Shown piece after piece: positions 1 to 12,004 of a stretch of 64,000 nucleotides of DNA. Source of the DNA: Diplolepis rosae (taxonomy: Eukaryota; Arthropoda; Insecta; Hymenoptera; Diplolepididae). Below the pieces are notes generated by a model. The model searched no databases, was not told where the DNA came from, and saw nothing but the letters and a program-made list of their open reading frames with translations. The translations under genes were made by a program, and so were the position numbers. Numbering within the stretch: the first letter of the stretch is position 1; the number at the start of each line of letters is the position of its first letter. The DNA lies in contig JAPYXD010000698.1 of the NCBI GenBank assembly GCA_030998225.1, positions 5,435,001 to 5,499,000 on the forward strand. Reading direction: 5' to 3'.

Positions 1-1166
1 ACACTATTTTTGGAGACTCAAAGGTGATGAAATCCCTTAACTTAAATGGCAAAAGACAAACACTAGATTATATATTATATAATTATTATATATTATTACT
101 TTTGCAAAATAATGTAAAACTTTGAAGTTAAAAAGGATAAAAAAAATAAATAAATTTCCGCGTCAGTCCTCCTTTTATTTCAATGTAATATGTGATTCAG
201 TCGGACATGTTTGGCACCATCCCAAAATCATTTGATATTTTTTACGCTCAACATACCCCGAGCCATAATCAGAAAAATACCAAAAAATCTATTAATGCCT
301 GCAAGACAAATTTTGCCTTTGATATAAACAAAGTCTTTACAAATAAAATTTAAAAGATAGATTAATATGACAGCTAGATCAACATCAAAGATAGAAATGA
401 TGATAGCAAAATTCCTCATTTTATTGATTCCAAATTTTTTTCCCAACTCACGTCTGGTGCGAAAATTTAATCTAATACCTTTCCTGGTTTTTTTATGAGT
501 CGTATATAGTACAAATATTATTAAAGGGATTCTGTGCATTCTTAATCCTCGCAACCTCATTTTTGTGATTATGAGAAATTCCAGTCGTAAGGGAAAATTC
601 ACAAACGAAAATATAAACTCTAGGCAGTTATATATCTACGATACTTTGAATTTTAGTTTAATAAGATTACTATTGTATTTTTCTATTACAAGACTTTTAG
701 TGAAAGAATCTACCCTAAATCTATCGACAGTGATTTTTTGCATGAAAAATATCTATAAAGTATGTTTAGCGAAGTGATTGTTCACATAACTATAGATTGA
801 TTTTACTATCGGATTTTCTAGTTTCTTTGGGACAAGTAATAAACTCTATTGAAATATTGAGCCTAAGAATTGTGGGAGTGTTGAATCGTAACATGAGAAG
901 CTACAATTGCTTGTAGCACGCAAAGATAGGATACGTTGATACCGCCTTTATACACTTATATAATTAAGTTAGGTTATGGCACAGAGGTCTGAAATTCTAT
1001 ACTTGGTATAGTAAAACCAAATATATTTATCTCTTGGGTTAGATAAGAAATGTATTTTATTTGTATGACGACTAAACCAAGGAAGTAAGTCTTTCATGTA
1101 AAGAAACGTTCTTTGCTTTAAAACGTTTTATATTATCAAATTAGGTGGTTGAGTTCAACATTTTTC
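1..1166. other. A+T-rich DNA, no gene seen
   Basis: Both strands hold only short open frames with no recognisable domain. No paired splice sites with coding between them and no clear terminal repeats were found. It lies downstream of the visible unc-13 exons, so it may be a further unc-13 intron. Confidence 0.5.
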
Positions 1167-1285
1167 GCCTGTGTAGCTCAGTTGGTTAGAGCAGTCGACC
1201 GGCAATCGAAAGACCCGGGCTCGAATCCCGGCACAGTCGAAAGCGTCTCTTTTTCCACAGGATTTCAAATTCTTTAAATTATATA
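1167..1285 (+). repeat. tRNA-derived SINE, copy 1
   Basis: A tRNA-like head (1167-1239) has a GCTC/GAGC D arm, an anticodon-like arm with loop CCGGCAA, and a strong CCGGG/CCCGG T arm enclosing the B-box-like GGCTCGAATCCC. The acceptor arm pairs at six of seven positions. A tail AAGCGTCTCTTTTTCCACAG then GATTTCAAATTCTTTAAATT follows. The same head plus tail occurs at 12.1, 13.4 and 50.1 kb, which marks a retroposed family rather than a single tRNA gene. The anticodon would be GGC (Ala), but position 33 is C, not U, so a working tRNA is unlikely. Confidence 0.8.
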
Positions 1286-2439
1286 TTATGTTTGACACGC
1301 AGAAAGCAAATGTAATTCTAAAATATAATATTATGCACTTAATCCCTTTGAACTACCTTGCCTTTAAAAAAATATTTCTTTAATACAAAAAATTTTAATT
1401 AGTTGAAATTGTTTTCATTGAAATGTACAAGTTTTGCAAGAATTAAACATACCTACTATAAATCTTCAAAAATAAAATATTTGCTGATACAAGTAAAAGT
1501 GCAATAAATTTTACTGAACACTTAAATATTGCACAGAATAACAACATTTTAAGGACAAATACATAAAAAATTAAATCAAGTTGATCATATCTTGATTAAA
1601 TAATATATAATCATATTAATTACTCACTCGGAAAGAAATGTTTGATTAGAGAGAACATAAAAACATTCTATAATAAAATTTTGATATGTTTGTTTCTTTT
1701 AGACAGAAATATTTCTTTATTACGATGTCTATAATTTTTTTCGTTGAAAGAAATCTAGTCTCGAGATGTGATGAAATATTTTCTTGATAATATTTATAAA
1801 AAATGAATATTTTTAGCTTATATTTTCAAGTTCATATCAAATATAATATAAATAAAAATAAAAATATCGTGTCATCTAAATTTGAAGTAAATGTAGTTAA
1901 TTATTATAATAGGATTAAGTAATAACAAAATTGTATACAATCTAGTCGTTAGACGTTCTACCACGATTAATGAAATTCAGAACTAAATTCGCTTCTCTGA
2001 ACATTAGCTAAATGTCATTGTTCATTGGCAACGCACTAAAGTCAAGGATTTTGGGGATATCGAGCGTCGATTAGATTTGTCATCAATAAGCTCCATGTTA
2101 AATTATCTATAGCAGCCAGTTTGATCTCACTTCCGTCATATGCAGTAAATTACTCTAGCAGATTATAAAATTTTCGAAACACTTCAGAATACAATATTTT
2201 ACTTTTTACTGAGATTATATTATTTCATAAATTGGAACGAGACAAGTGTATCAAAAAAAAATACGGAGTATTTACTGAAATTCTGAAAATAAATTCTTTG
2301 TTGATTTTTCCCAATAAATAAATCGCAATTAATTTCGATTTGCAGATCTTTGAAATTGGGCACCTTCCATACCAACCATAAAGTATAGTTTTGAACCTAA
2401 ATTCGAACCCGTATCACTACAAACTCAAATTCATCTTAA
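1286..2439. other. A+T-rich DNA, no gene seen
   Basis: I see no coding signal, tandem repeat or convincing terminal inverted repeat. A less A+T-rich patch at about 1945-2160 has no open frame worth calling. Confidence 0.4.
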
Positions 2440-2640
2440 CGTATAATTGAACATTTTAAGAATTAAAAACAGTTCGATTTCTGAAAATACAAAGAAACGA
2501 CCAAATTTGGACCAAAAGTATAATATAAAATATAAACCAAAAAATATTTATAATTGATCCAAAATTGGTCATTTTTTTTGTATTTTGAGAGTTCGAACCG
2601 TTTCGAATTCTTGAAATTTTGAAGTATACTTTTAATATAT
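2440..2640. repeat. small degenerate foldback element
   Basis: AAGAATTAAAAACAGTTCG near 2458 is mirrored by CGAACCGTTTCGAATTCTT near 2595, and CCAAATTTGGACC near 2502 by CCAAAATTGGTC near 2560. Together they form an imperfect hairpin of about 170 bp. It resembles a decayed MITE, with no clear target duplication. Confidence 0.45.
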
Positions 2641-2799
2641 TTTTGATTTCTAGCTAAAAATGAAATAATTTTTTCTTTCAGAAAGATCTTTCAGTAAATG
2701 TTTCAGAAAATATTTTATTGCGAATCAGAAATTACAAAATTCTTTTTTAGTGAGCTCAAGTTCGATATGAAATTCTTGAATGTCCAGTTGATATATTAT

Positions 2800-3045
2800 T
2801 CCCAAAAGTCCAAGTCAAACCGACAAAAGTATCTCGCAGAACCGCTTGATGCAACATGTTTAGCAATATATTCTGCAGCTTTATCGGTTGGAAACACGTT
2901 ACCCCTTTTCTAGTGGGGCTATAAATCGCGTCAGTTTTGTAGCTTTCGCTTCCACTACCGTCGATACGTCTGATCGGTCTTTTTCATCGGCCAAATACGA
3001 GAATTTACCCCTGGAGCATCGCCTCACCTTATCGTCTTAGGTATA
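2800..3045 (+). pseudogene. possible hAT transposase C-terminal remnant
   Basis: One frame ends QKYLAEPLDATCLAIYSAA, which resembles the KYLAIP...FSAAG stretch of hAT transposase C-termini. About 100 bp on, another frame reads DRSFSSAKYENLPLEHRLTL, recalling the ERxFS...RNRL motif of the same domain. The reading is broken and the motifs are weak, so this is only a hint of an old hAT fragment. No terminal repeats were found. Confidence 0.25.
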
Positions 3046-3844
3046 TTTAAGAAAAATCATTCAATATACTTCTTTTACTTATTTCATTTTTATATTCTAA
3101 ATATTTATATATATATTTCAAATCACATAGATTTATTTACACACGGAAAATATAGAAAGTACAAGGGTCATTCAATAAGTCCTTAGAAAATCCAAAAGAT
3201 GGCGCTCGTAGTATCGAAAATCGTTTAGTTTCAGTAAGCATTATTACTCACTAGACAGCTGTTAAAGTCTCAGTTATATCCATCACATGGTTTCATTTTT
3301 ATTGTCGATTGAAGCAAAAAACTTTGGTGTATTTAGAAAAATGGAAAAAGTGAGTTTCGAGCGGGGTAATTAAACACTTATATTTAAAAGGCTTAACACC
3401 GAAAGAGATCAAAGCTGAGTTGGATGAAGTTCATGGCACATCTGCTCCTATGTTTGCAACTGTTTACAATTGGGTAAATGAGTTTAAACGTAGCCTTACA
3501 TCCACAAAAGATGAACATCACACTAGGTCCACTCCTATAGAAGTAAAGGGGAACGAATTGGGAATTTGCATGCAAAAAAATTATGCAATTTTATATATGC
3601 AATCTAAAGTTTATATTAAATAAAAAATATTTACAATAGCGTTTTTGTTCTACTCATTAGTTGTTGATTTGCGATGGATTCAAAGATAATGAGCGTTTGA
3701 AACGGACCGCTTTAGCGGTCAAGCGTCTCTGATTAGTTCCTTGAAAGTGTGACGTCAAACCGTTGTAATTTCGTATCGGCAACATGCAAACCAAGTGCAA
3801 GTGAAGTTCTAAATAATAAATAAACTGGTTTGTTTAGTTAAAAA

Positions 3845-4500
3845 TGACTTGGGAAATTTCCCAAAAATTTCTATGTTTATGGTGTTGGAATATTTTACAT
3901 CTAACTCTAAATATGCCGCACCAGAAATCCGTGGTGTCAAAGCCACTTTGTAAGTAAAATTTACAAATTATAATTATTCTACTCTGTCAATTTAAATAAA
4001 AGAAAAAACTACTAATTGATGATAATGAAAAACCACTCATGTATAAGTTAATGTATCTAGTACATAGTTAAATTATTATTACGTTATTAAAGAAGATGAG
4101 TATATTATTGGTAAAATGTATGATATAAATATTAATTTATTATTATAAAATTTGTTTCGAAGCCAAAACTTGAAAATTTTTTAATGGAAAATCCGAGAAA
4201 AGTAATAACAGCAAGTTCAATGTTTAACATTCGAGAAATTGAGATTAGAATTTGTTTTGAGCGCTATAAATATAAATAAATCTATTTTTTTTTCAATTAC
4301 AGTTCATTTACAGATAATAATATTATGAACAAGAAGAAACTATACTTATGTCAAAATGATCTTGACAGCAAAACATGTTACTATTTCCTGGCATCTCTCG
4401 CCGTTGTGCACTTTCAAACCATTTATTTCGCACAATCGGATTTACCGGAACCGGAAAAAAAATTTTATCGGGTGTCTTGGTTGTCGAATTATGACACTCA
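3845..4500 (+). other. two exon-like segments inside the insertion
   Basis: A frame reading MFMVLEYFTSNSKYAAPEI runs from about 3870 to a donor-like ACTTT/GTAAGTAAA at about 3950. An acceptor-like CATTTACAG near 4313 precedes a 57-codon frame from ATG 4325 (MNKKKLYLCQNDLDSKTCYY...) ending TGA near 4500. I recognise neither. They could be captured exons or chance open frames. Confidence 0.2.
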
Positions 4501-4948
4501 TTGACAAAACACCATTTATTTGACGTTTTTTCGACGTTTTATACAATTTTCAATTGGTCTTCTATACAAAGATGTGACACGAAGCGATCGTATACAACGA
4601 TGTGACGTCACCATATCATTGGAAGCATTCGGCTGTTTCCGAAACGTTTTCGGAAAATTTTAAATTTATACTTTTCAAACGCTCATTAATAAATTATTAT
4701 TAACTAACAAATTCAGAAAAACATTTTGTATGCAAAAGTGACCCCCAAATTTCATTTTTTCATCACAAAAAAAAAATGTGCAAATTCCCAATTATAGTGT
4801 TTGTTATCAACAAGCGGTGGCGCTACTGTCGCTACCGATGTTCTTTTTAACCTGTTGTAACCATAGAATCCATAGTTTGATATTCTTTTGATACAATCTG
4901 ATGATGTAAATCATTGATTTATATTTAAAAATTTTTCGTTCTTTAGAA

Positions 4949-5144
4949 TATACCTAGTAAGAAGGTGGGCATTGAATGGTATCGAAATGTCAAAATCTGG
5001 AAAGAAATGGAATCAAGAATAAAATTTTTGAATGCATTTTAATTCCTAGGCATTAAAAGCCATTCAAAAGTTTCATTCTCGATTCCGTTTTTTTCCAGAT
5101 TTTCACATTTCAATGCCATTCAATGCCCACCTTCCTACTGGGTA
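4949..5144. mobile_element. near-perfect palindromic MITE (196 bp)
   Basis: ATACCTAGTAAGAAGGTGGG at the left is matched by the reverse complement ATACCCAGTAGGAAGGTGGG at the right. The pairing continues almost to the centre with scattered mismatches. The whole unit is one hairpin without coding capacity, nested within the insertion in mariner A. Confidence 0.8.
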
Positions 5145-6184
5145 TCGGGTTGCGGGGGTTTCGTTTGCATTGATATTAGTTCTTGCTATCATAACTTGGC
5201 GGCGCTGATGCTCATTTTCACTTTTTTAAGTACCCTCGTAAAATACATGTTAGTAGACGTACTGTGATGAACATCGTTCGGGACGTCCGAAATAATTGAC
5301 AAAATCCACGATATGGTCTTGAGTGATCGATGAATTAAAGTGCGCGAAATAGTTGAAGCCACAGGCATATCGCAAGGTACAGTGTTTTCGATTTTGCACG
5401 AAAAATTGAATGTGAAAAAAATCTTGGCGAGATGGGTGCCGCATTTGCTCTCAGGGGAAAATAAACGCAATCGTATGGTCGACTCTGAGGCTATTTTGGC
5501 GCTTTTCCGTCGCAGTCCTGACGAGTTTCTGCGTCAATACACAACTGTAGACGAAACGGATACACCACTACACTCCAGAGACAAAGGAACAATCAAAATA
5601 GTGGGTTTTTGAAGGCAAATGGGCTCCGAAGAAGGCTACGACGATAAAATCGGGCGGCAAGGTGATGGCCACGGTTTTTCGGGATGCACGCGGAATCATC
5701 TACATCGATTACTTGGAAAAAGGACAAACGATAACTTAAGCGTATTATGCGTTATTATTGCACCGGTTGAGCGAAGAAACCAAGAAAAAACTTCCTCATT
5801 TGAAAAAGAAAAAGATCCTCTTCAATAAAGACAATGCACGGGTGCACACCTGCGCATTTTTGATGGTAAAAATTATGGAATTAAAATTCGAATTATTACA
5901 ACATTCACCAGTTTTGGCTCGCAGTGGCTATTTTATATTTCCAAACTTGAAAAAATGGCTCGGCGGACAACGCTTCACGTCGAACGAAGAAGTCATCGCC
6001 CAAACAGATTCCTATTTTGAGGACCTTCCGAAATTCTACTTTTTAGACGACTTAAAAAGTTGGAGAAACACTTGGAAAAGTGTATAGAGTTAAAAGGAGA
6101 TTATCTTTAAAAATAAAAATAAACTCTACACAAAATAATTTGTTTTTCTATCTTTTTCTAAGGACTTTTTGAACGACTCTCGTA

Positions 6185-8188
6185 TTTATTAAAACTCATT
6201 GTTAAAAGGGTAAAAAGTTCCAATAGTTATTTTATTCATGAAGATATAATAATATACATTCTCCCCATAAAATTTTTATAGGTAATCACAAAAAATATAA
6301 TATCACGCCTTGATATGATGATCATGTCCACTAGAAGAAGATATCAACCAAATAAGACGATCCAAAAAAGAAATTTACGACTACATAAATTGTTATTACC
6401 CTATAAACGTAAATAATAAGTTAAAAAATTAGCACAAAAATGTGATGAGATTGTAAAAAAACTATTATGGAAAAAAGGATGGATTCAATCTTGAAAAAAA
6501 TGCTATTATTCAAAATCTATTAAAGCATAATATATTAGCTATTCAAAATGTGATAAATATATGGACCGTATTTTTAAATCTTTAAACCTAAACTTTTATT
6601 TGGTTTTTCAATTTGATAACTTGTCTCTTGTTTACAAGAACATTTCTGAATAAAATAGTAAAGTAGCATATGTATTTCCAGAAAATAAATTAGTATACTC
6701 TTGCCACCTTGTCCAATTTAGAATACGCTTTAAGATAAATGAAAGGTGCCTCGTTGAAATACCAGTAGAGTCTACAAGTCGTTTCATTTATCGCACGTTT
6801 TCTAACCTCGAGGCGACGATTGGTCTGAATTAATCTACTTCTTATGACGTCCCACAAGCACCAGGGGTTGTGTTTTAAGTTGGTTTTACCGATCATAAAA
6901 GCTACTGATGCAACTAAATTTCCTATTCTGGGGCACACAACAACAAAAAATTAAGAAATATAGAATAAGGAATAGGAATGCAATGTCCAATTTATGCTAA
7001 AGTGTTAAGCCAGAAGATGAATAATATTTGCATAATCTTATTGCAGACAAAAAAAGAGAATATTGTCATCAAAACTTTATAATGCAAAGTGCGTTTGTTT
7101 TTTCTTTTTATACCTTACTGATAAAGGATGTAAAAATGAATAAAACCGAAGTATGTAATGAATAAAAATATAATAATTATACAATTTTTAATAAAAAAAG
7201 ACAGTAAGTCAACTTGCGAGTTTTTGAAAACCCCTAATTGATTTTCAAATGATTGTTTTAGTGTCTATATGAATGACAAATATCTAGTTATGATTTCGGA
7301 TTAAGTCACATAGAAATCGAAGGAATTGAAAGTTGTGATATTGCAAAAGAAAATTCAGGTCATCCACCGTTGGCAATAGAAGTTATCATGAATATTTCAA
7401 GCCTCGTGAGTGTCTTCCTGCTGTGACTGCGGAGAGTGTTTCAAATTTAACAAGGTACTTCCAAGTATGTACCTCATAGGTTAGTCGGTCGATACTCCAT
7501 TTGTTCTAGTAGTACCATATCTTACCCGAAGAAAGAAAATTTGAAGCACGTACCCCGATTTGAAATGGATACCCATTCAATCGATCAATCCATTTTATCC
7601 AATTTCGAGTCACAATTCCCAGAGGTCGACCCAACGTAATTGACAATTAGTTTCAGCAAGGATTTTCTAAACCTTCAGGCTGCTTTTTCATAGCTCCATT
7701 ACTCGTTTTTAAAAGCCTACGTAGGATTGAACACAATCGTATATTCACATTTTTCATTCGAATAGAAAAAAGAAACTACAAGTGGATAATTAATGACAAG
7801 AAGTTGGGAAATTTTTATTTTTTCCTGAAGTGACAATAAAATGCTGATTATCTTTCTAGAAATCTCCACCAGGATGAGAGGCCAAGTCTTAGAATTTCCT
7901 TAAGTACAAATTTCCATACTAACTATGCAATTCAAAGTTAGAAACACCTTTGACTTTTCGCTAATGACGCTTCTTATCCACGTAGTTAATTATTCCCTCG
8001 GCAATCATGAACTGTGAAAATTCCTGTTCTAATCTCTGTCATGCTCTGTGTCTTATTTTCCGTATTAAGAAAGAAAATAGAAAAAAAGAAACATATTAGA
8101 AGAAATTCTGACGTTCTTCGAGAGATGTTTTTTGTTTTACTCAGACGAATTTTCTCTTAAAATTCTTTATAATGTATAAAATAGTCAA
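6185..8188. other. mostly A+T-rich, no recognised gene
   Basis: The only notable frame is on the minus strand, 6690-6938 (82 codons: CPRIGNLVASVAFMIGKTNL...). It lies in a less A+T-rich patch and matches no family I know. It lacks clear splice sites, so I do not call a gene. Nothing else is seen. Confidence 0.35.
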
Positions 8189-9719
8189 TTAGAGGCTATT
8201 CTACTTTGATACTTTCGAAAAATCGATTTTTTTTTGCACTTTTCGAAAGTATATGTATCCAAAAGTATTGTGTAAAAACTTCATACGGTGTAGGCATCGC
8301 AAATTAACTTTAGGTAAGAAACTTTTAACGCGTTTTTCTCGAAACAAAGTTTTCTCATACGGTGTAGGTGATTTCTCCGAAACCAATGAACCGATCCTTA
8401 TGAAATTTTAACCACATATTCTACAGATAAATAGCTTTCGTACATTCTATAACCATGTTAAAATTTAAATTTTTACCATTTTTTGGCCATAAAGAGTGAA
8501 AAAAACCTCTTTTTTTAATGTCAGCCATTTTGTTTTTTATTGATAAATATTGATATTCATAGAAAGTACGATAGCCACCGTCATACTGAATCTAAAGCTA
8601 TTTGATTTTTGTTTGTTTTAGGTGAGCCGTTATCAAGATATTATTGTGTTGGCTACAGTCATTTCGTTTTTTTTCTTGATTTTCAAAGCAAGTTTATTAA
8701 TACAAATAACAAACATTAATCAATTGTGTATTGACCATTTTTGCGATGACCTTTTGCCATATTTCAGTCAGCTTCATAATTCCGTTTTCGTAGAAAGTTT
8801 GGTTCTTAGAGGCAAAAAACTGAATCAACTAATTTTTGACAGCCTCATTTGAATCGGATGTTTTTCCATTCCAATAGTTTTGAAGTGAACGGAATAAATG
8901 ATAATCGAATGGTGCAAGGTCAGGACTATACAGTAGATGAGGCATCACTTCCCAGCCTAACTCCAATAATTTTTTGCGAGTGACTAAAGATGTATGTGGT
9001 CTGGCGTTATCTTGACGGAAGATGACGCCTTTACGAGTTGCCAGTTCTGGAATTGAAAATCTGGAAACATTCGAATTGATAATTTGGTTCCTTGGAAGCA
9101 GCTCAAAATAAACTATACCTTTGAAATCCCACCAAACACTCAGCATAACCTTCTTTTGATGAATATTGGCTTTTGATGTCGATTGTGCAGGCTCATCTCG
9201 CTTACTCCATGATATTTTTCGCACGACGTTATCGTAAACAACCAATTTTTCATCGCCCGTTATGATTCGCTTTAAAAATGGATCGGTTTCGTTACGTTTT
9301 AGCAGTGAATCGCAAATGTAAATTCGTTTGGTGAATTGTATTTCGTTGAATTTGTGAGGAACCCAAATATCGAGCTTAATAACGAAACCAAGTTGTTTTA
9401 AATGTCTTTCAACGCAAGTATGCGATATGTTAAGCAATGGAGAAGAACGACTTCGAACGACTAAAGTCATCTAGCGGAAAAAAGCGAAATCACTTTGTTG
9501 CCAACCCAAGACCTACACCATCGACCTGCCTACTTTTCGAGGAGTTACGTTCAGCTACGGATTTTGCAAACAAAAATTAAATTAAAAAAATGTTTATGTA
9601 TTTTAAGACTTCATTTATCCCACCCAACAAGTTTTATATCAATATCTTTCATAGGATGCTCAGAAAAAATTCCCGAAAATAGCCTTTTTTTTGACGTTCA
9701 AAGTAAAATAGCCTCTTAA
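8189..9719. mobile_element. TTAA-target element with a mariner inside
   Basis: The left end GAGGCTATTCTACTTTGA (8192) is repeated inverted at the right (GAGGCTATTTTACTTTGA, ending 9715). The right flank is TTAA (9716-9719); the left flank has decayed to ATTA. The left interior carries the core seen in other elements here: ACGCGTTTTTCTCGAAAC near 8329 and CAGCCATTTTG near 8522. A mariner relic fills 8730-9480. Confidence 0.65.
8730..9470 (-). pseudogene. cecropia-type mariner transposase remnant
   Basis: A 213-codon minus-strand frame keeps ITGDEKLVVYD (first catalytic Asp), VMLSVWWDFKGIVYFELLP, FRQDNARPHTSLVT (second Asp) and YSPDLAPFDYHLFRSLQNYW (third Asp). These are close to the SETMAR/Hsmar1-like (cecropia) mariner clade. 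The C-terminus continues in another frame down to about 8730 (QTFYENGI-like). The N-terminal DNA-binding part and clear mariner ends are missing. It is a dead copy. Confidence 0.85.
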
Positions 9720-10470
9720 ACAATACCATGGAATTAAAGTTAATTTCATGGCTATCTCTACCTGAATGGTTTGAATTTCACTTCAACTAATTCTGAAAAA
9801 AAAAAACAATTTGCCAAGGCGTCCAGAAACAATATGAGTACTAGATTGTGAGCTAAAATAAAGAGTACATCAAACCTCTAGTGATTCCTTTGGTTCAAGA
9901 TTTATTCGACAGTGGAATTCCGCGCCTTAAAAATTTCGCGAAGTAGAATATCATCAAGAGAAGATAAGTTTCACTCCCTAGGGAAATATGTAAGAACAAG
10001 GAAAATAATGATTTAATAAAATTTTAAAATAAACAAAAGAACCAAAAAATCATACTCTCTCAATTTAAATCAGTTGTTTTTCTTTTATTAATTCAATCAG
10101 TCACTGAATTCTATTTATGCAATCAGTTTTTTTTATTAATCACTTAAAATTAACTGATTCGAAGCCAGAATTTAATCTTCGAATGGAATTAGGAAAAAAA
10201 CTACTGATTGAAATAAAAAAATATCTTGAATTTGTTCGTTGAACAATCACTAGTGACCTTTGGGGAAAATTATTTTCACAATTAAAACTTTGTAGTGGAG
10301 AGAACATTACGAGTGAAGTCTACAAGACGTAACTACACATGCTATATATTATGTAACAAGTGAGTCTTAGGGTCTAAAACTAAACTCTTTTTTCAAAGAG
10401 GTTTATAAGACTTAAAAAAGAAACTTGAAAACTTATAATTAAGATTCTTCGGGAAAACAGAAGTTCTTTT
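9720..10470. other. A+T-rich DNA, nothing recognised
   Basis: No gene, repeat array or terminal repeats could be supported here. Confidence 0.4.
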
Positions 10471-10805
10471 AAAAGAATCATTTCTGGAAGAGAAAGAGTT
10501 TTTAATGAAAATATCTTTCATGCAAATGAACTTTTAATAACAGAGACTCATTTTTCTATCTTCAAACTTTGAAAAAAAATCATTCCAGAAAAGTGAGAGT
10601 TTTTAATAAAAATACCTTTCATGGAAAATAACTTTTAATACCAGAATATAATTTGTCTAGTTTTAAACTTTATAAACGAATTCTCCCATGAAAATAATAA
10701 ATTCATAAATTAGTAACTCAAATAGACTTTTCATATGGGATAAACGTAAAAGAAAGATCAAGGTATGTTTATTTGCTATGGAAAATCCATTTGAGTTATT
10801 AATTT
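10471..10805. repeat. two-copy tandem repeat and small inverted repeat
   Basis: A unit of about 110 bp around GAGAGTTTTTAATAAAAAT...CTTTCATG...AACTTTTAATA occurs at about 10490 and about 10595. It is followed by an inverted pair: AGTAACTCAAATAGACTTTTCATATGG near 10713 against CTATGGAAAATCCATTTGAGTTAT near 10777. Confidence 0.5.
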
Positions 10806-10969
10806 AAGAATGAGAAGGGCGAAAAGAATTGGCTGAAATTACGTCATGGACTTGACCTTAAGGCCATGGACCAACTACACCACTTTTTAGATTCTTCCTC
10901 TACCAGCATTTCTGTTGGCGTAATCCCATCTTCGTGCAAAATGAGACGACAGGTTAAAAATTTGTGAAA

Positions 10970-11976
10970 TTAACCCTAAGCTGCCACACTGGGGTCTTTC
11001 GTGGAAAGGCCTCAAACTTTTGGAAATTCTCCCGCTTAATGCACGAAAATCGAGTTTGTGTTGCTATTTTGTTTTTAAATGATATTTATAAAATATATGA
11101 TGTATTTTTGTTTAATAAAGTCTCTTTCGTTCATAACTAAACTATTTTTATTAATATATGTTAAAAAATGTTTATATCCTAAAAATGCAGTTTCGAAAAA
11201 CGACTAAAATTCTCACTTTCATTTCGCAAAATAAATACGTTTTTTTAAGCAGACACTATTCCACTATTTTTTATTCAAAGCACTATATTTTAACAAAATG
11301 TAACTAAAATTTTAGCTTCCAATTCCAAAAATTGATAAATTTATGAATTTTTAGGTAAAAAAAGTAATTTTTCGGTGTTTTTTGCAAATTATATATTTTT
11401 AAGCGTGTTAAATAATAAAAATTTTGCAAGCCACATAAATTACCTTACAAATTAATTCTTAAAGACCAACTATGAATTTTTTCATCTTAAAAAACTAATT
11501 GGTTTGCTCAAAATTCATGATTATGTGGTTGGGGTCATGGACGACCCACCCGAGTCGAAATTTCGAGGGCCTCATATGAGCCTCTTGGTGATGTTGAAGC
11601 TCATTTGAAACATTTTAAGCCTCCACAACCTCTTTAAAGCCTATTGATAATCGTTAAGTCATCATTTAACCCTCTTTAGCCTCTGTATTTTATTTCTCAA
11701 CCTCTTTTAACGCTCAGGAACCTCTTCGATCAAGAACAGCCTCACAGGAACTTTTCCCGTCGTAAGAAATGGCCTCCTTTGAACCTCTTGAGCCTAAAAC
11801 GGACGTAAGTCAAGTCTGGACGCTTAAAAGAGGTTCAAAAATACGAACAAGAACCTCTTTTACCCCTCTTCAGCCTCAAAATTATGTCGCAGAGGCTCAA
11901 ATGAGGCCTTCGATTTTTCGACTCGGGCAGTGTGGCCGCTATGATTGGCGCCAGAAGTGTGGCAGCTAAGGGTTAA
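10970..11976. mobile_element. piggyBac-like non-autonomous element
   Basis: TTAA|CCCTAAGCTGCCACAC (10970) is mirrored by GTGTGGCAGCTAAGGG|TTAA (ending 11976). The TTAA duplication and CCCT start are those of piggyBac. No transposase is visible. The right half contains the capped CCTCTT element. Confidence 0.75.
11549..11927. mobile_element. inverted-cap element filled with CCTCTT/AGCCTC motifs
   Basis: CCCGAGTCGAAATTTCGAGG at the left matches CCCGAGTCGAAAAATCGAAG read inverted at the right; caps of about 27 bp. Between them AACCTCTT, AGCCTC and their relatives recur at irregular short spacing. No coding capacity is credible; the 66-codon frame at 11769 is the repeat read through. Confidence 0.65.
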
Positions 11977-12004
11977 ATAAAATACACTAAGATAGGTCTA
12001 AGTA

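Larger units (their letters stand above)
3520..5264. mobile_element. insertion in mariner A with 10-bp target duplication
   Basis: GATGAACATC occurs on both sides (3510-3519 and 5265-5274), exactly where the mariner reading frame is interrupted. The ends ACACTAGGTCCACT and, inverted, ACAGTACGTCTACT match at 11 of 14 positions. A 9-11 bp duplication is typical of Mutator-like elements. No transposase is visible. Inside are further inverted pairs: AATTGGGAATTTGCA (3555/4788), AATGAGCGTTTGAAA (3688/4688) and a complete MITE at 4949-5144. Confidence 0.65.
3341..6110 (+). pseudogene. mariner A transposase, broken
   Basis: From the ATG at 3341 the frame encodes the N-terminal helix-turn-helix region (FERGVIKHLYLKGLTPKEI). 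It is cut at about 3519 and resumes at 5265 with DEHRSGRP. The middle part (REIVEATGISQGTVFSIL) is intact from 5340. The first catalytic Asp is in TVDET near 5550, the second in NKDNARVHT near 5830. Near the third site SPDLAP has become SPVLAR (about 5910), so that Asp is lost. Stops and frameshifts lie near 5290, 5325, 5612 and 5740. In a working element this enzyme cuts and pastes DNA at TA sites; this copy is dead. Confidence 0.88.
3162..6182 (+). mobile_element. mariner element A, split by a 1.7 kb insertion
   Basis: The left end CAAGGGTCATTCAATAAGTC and the right end (reverse complement CGAGAGTCGTTCAAAAAGTC) form terminal inverted repeats, flanked by TA at 3160-3161 and 6183-6184, the mariner target. 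The span is about 3.0 kb instead of the usual 1.3 kb because 3520-5264 is a separate insertion. Transposase pieces on both sides read in the plus direction. Confidence 0.88.

Noticed and set aside
1167..1239. Functional tRNA-Ala(GGC) genes at 1.2, 12.1, 13.4 and 50.1 kb
   Set aside because: C at position 33, mismatches in the acceptor and anticodon stems, a shared non-tRNA tail and several copies point to a SINE.
4949..5144. Rho-independent-type terminator hairpin
   Set aside because: The stem is far too long, and eukaryotic context and MITE-like ends make a mobile element the better reading.
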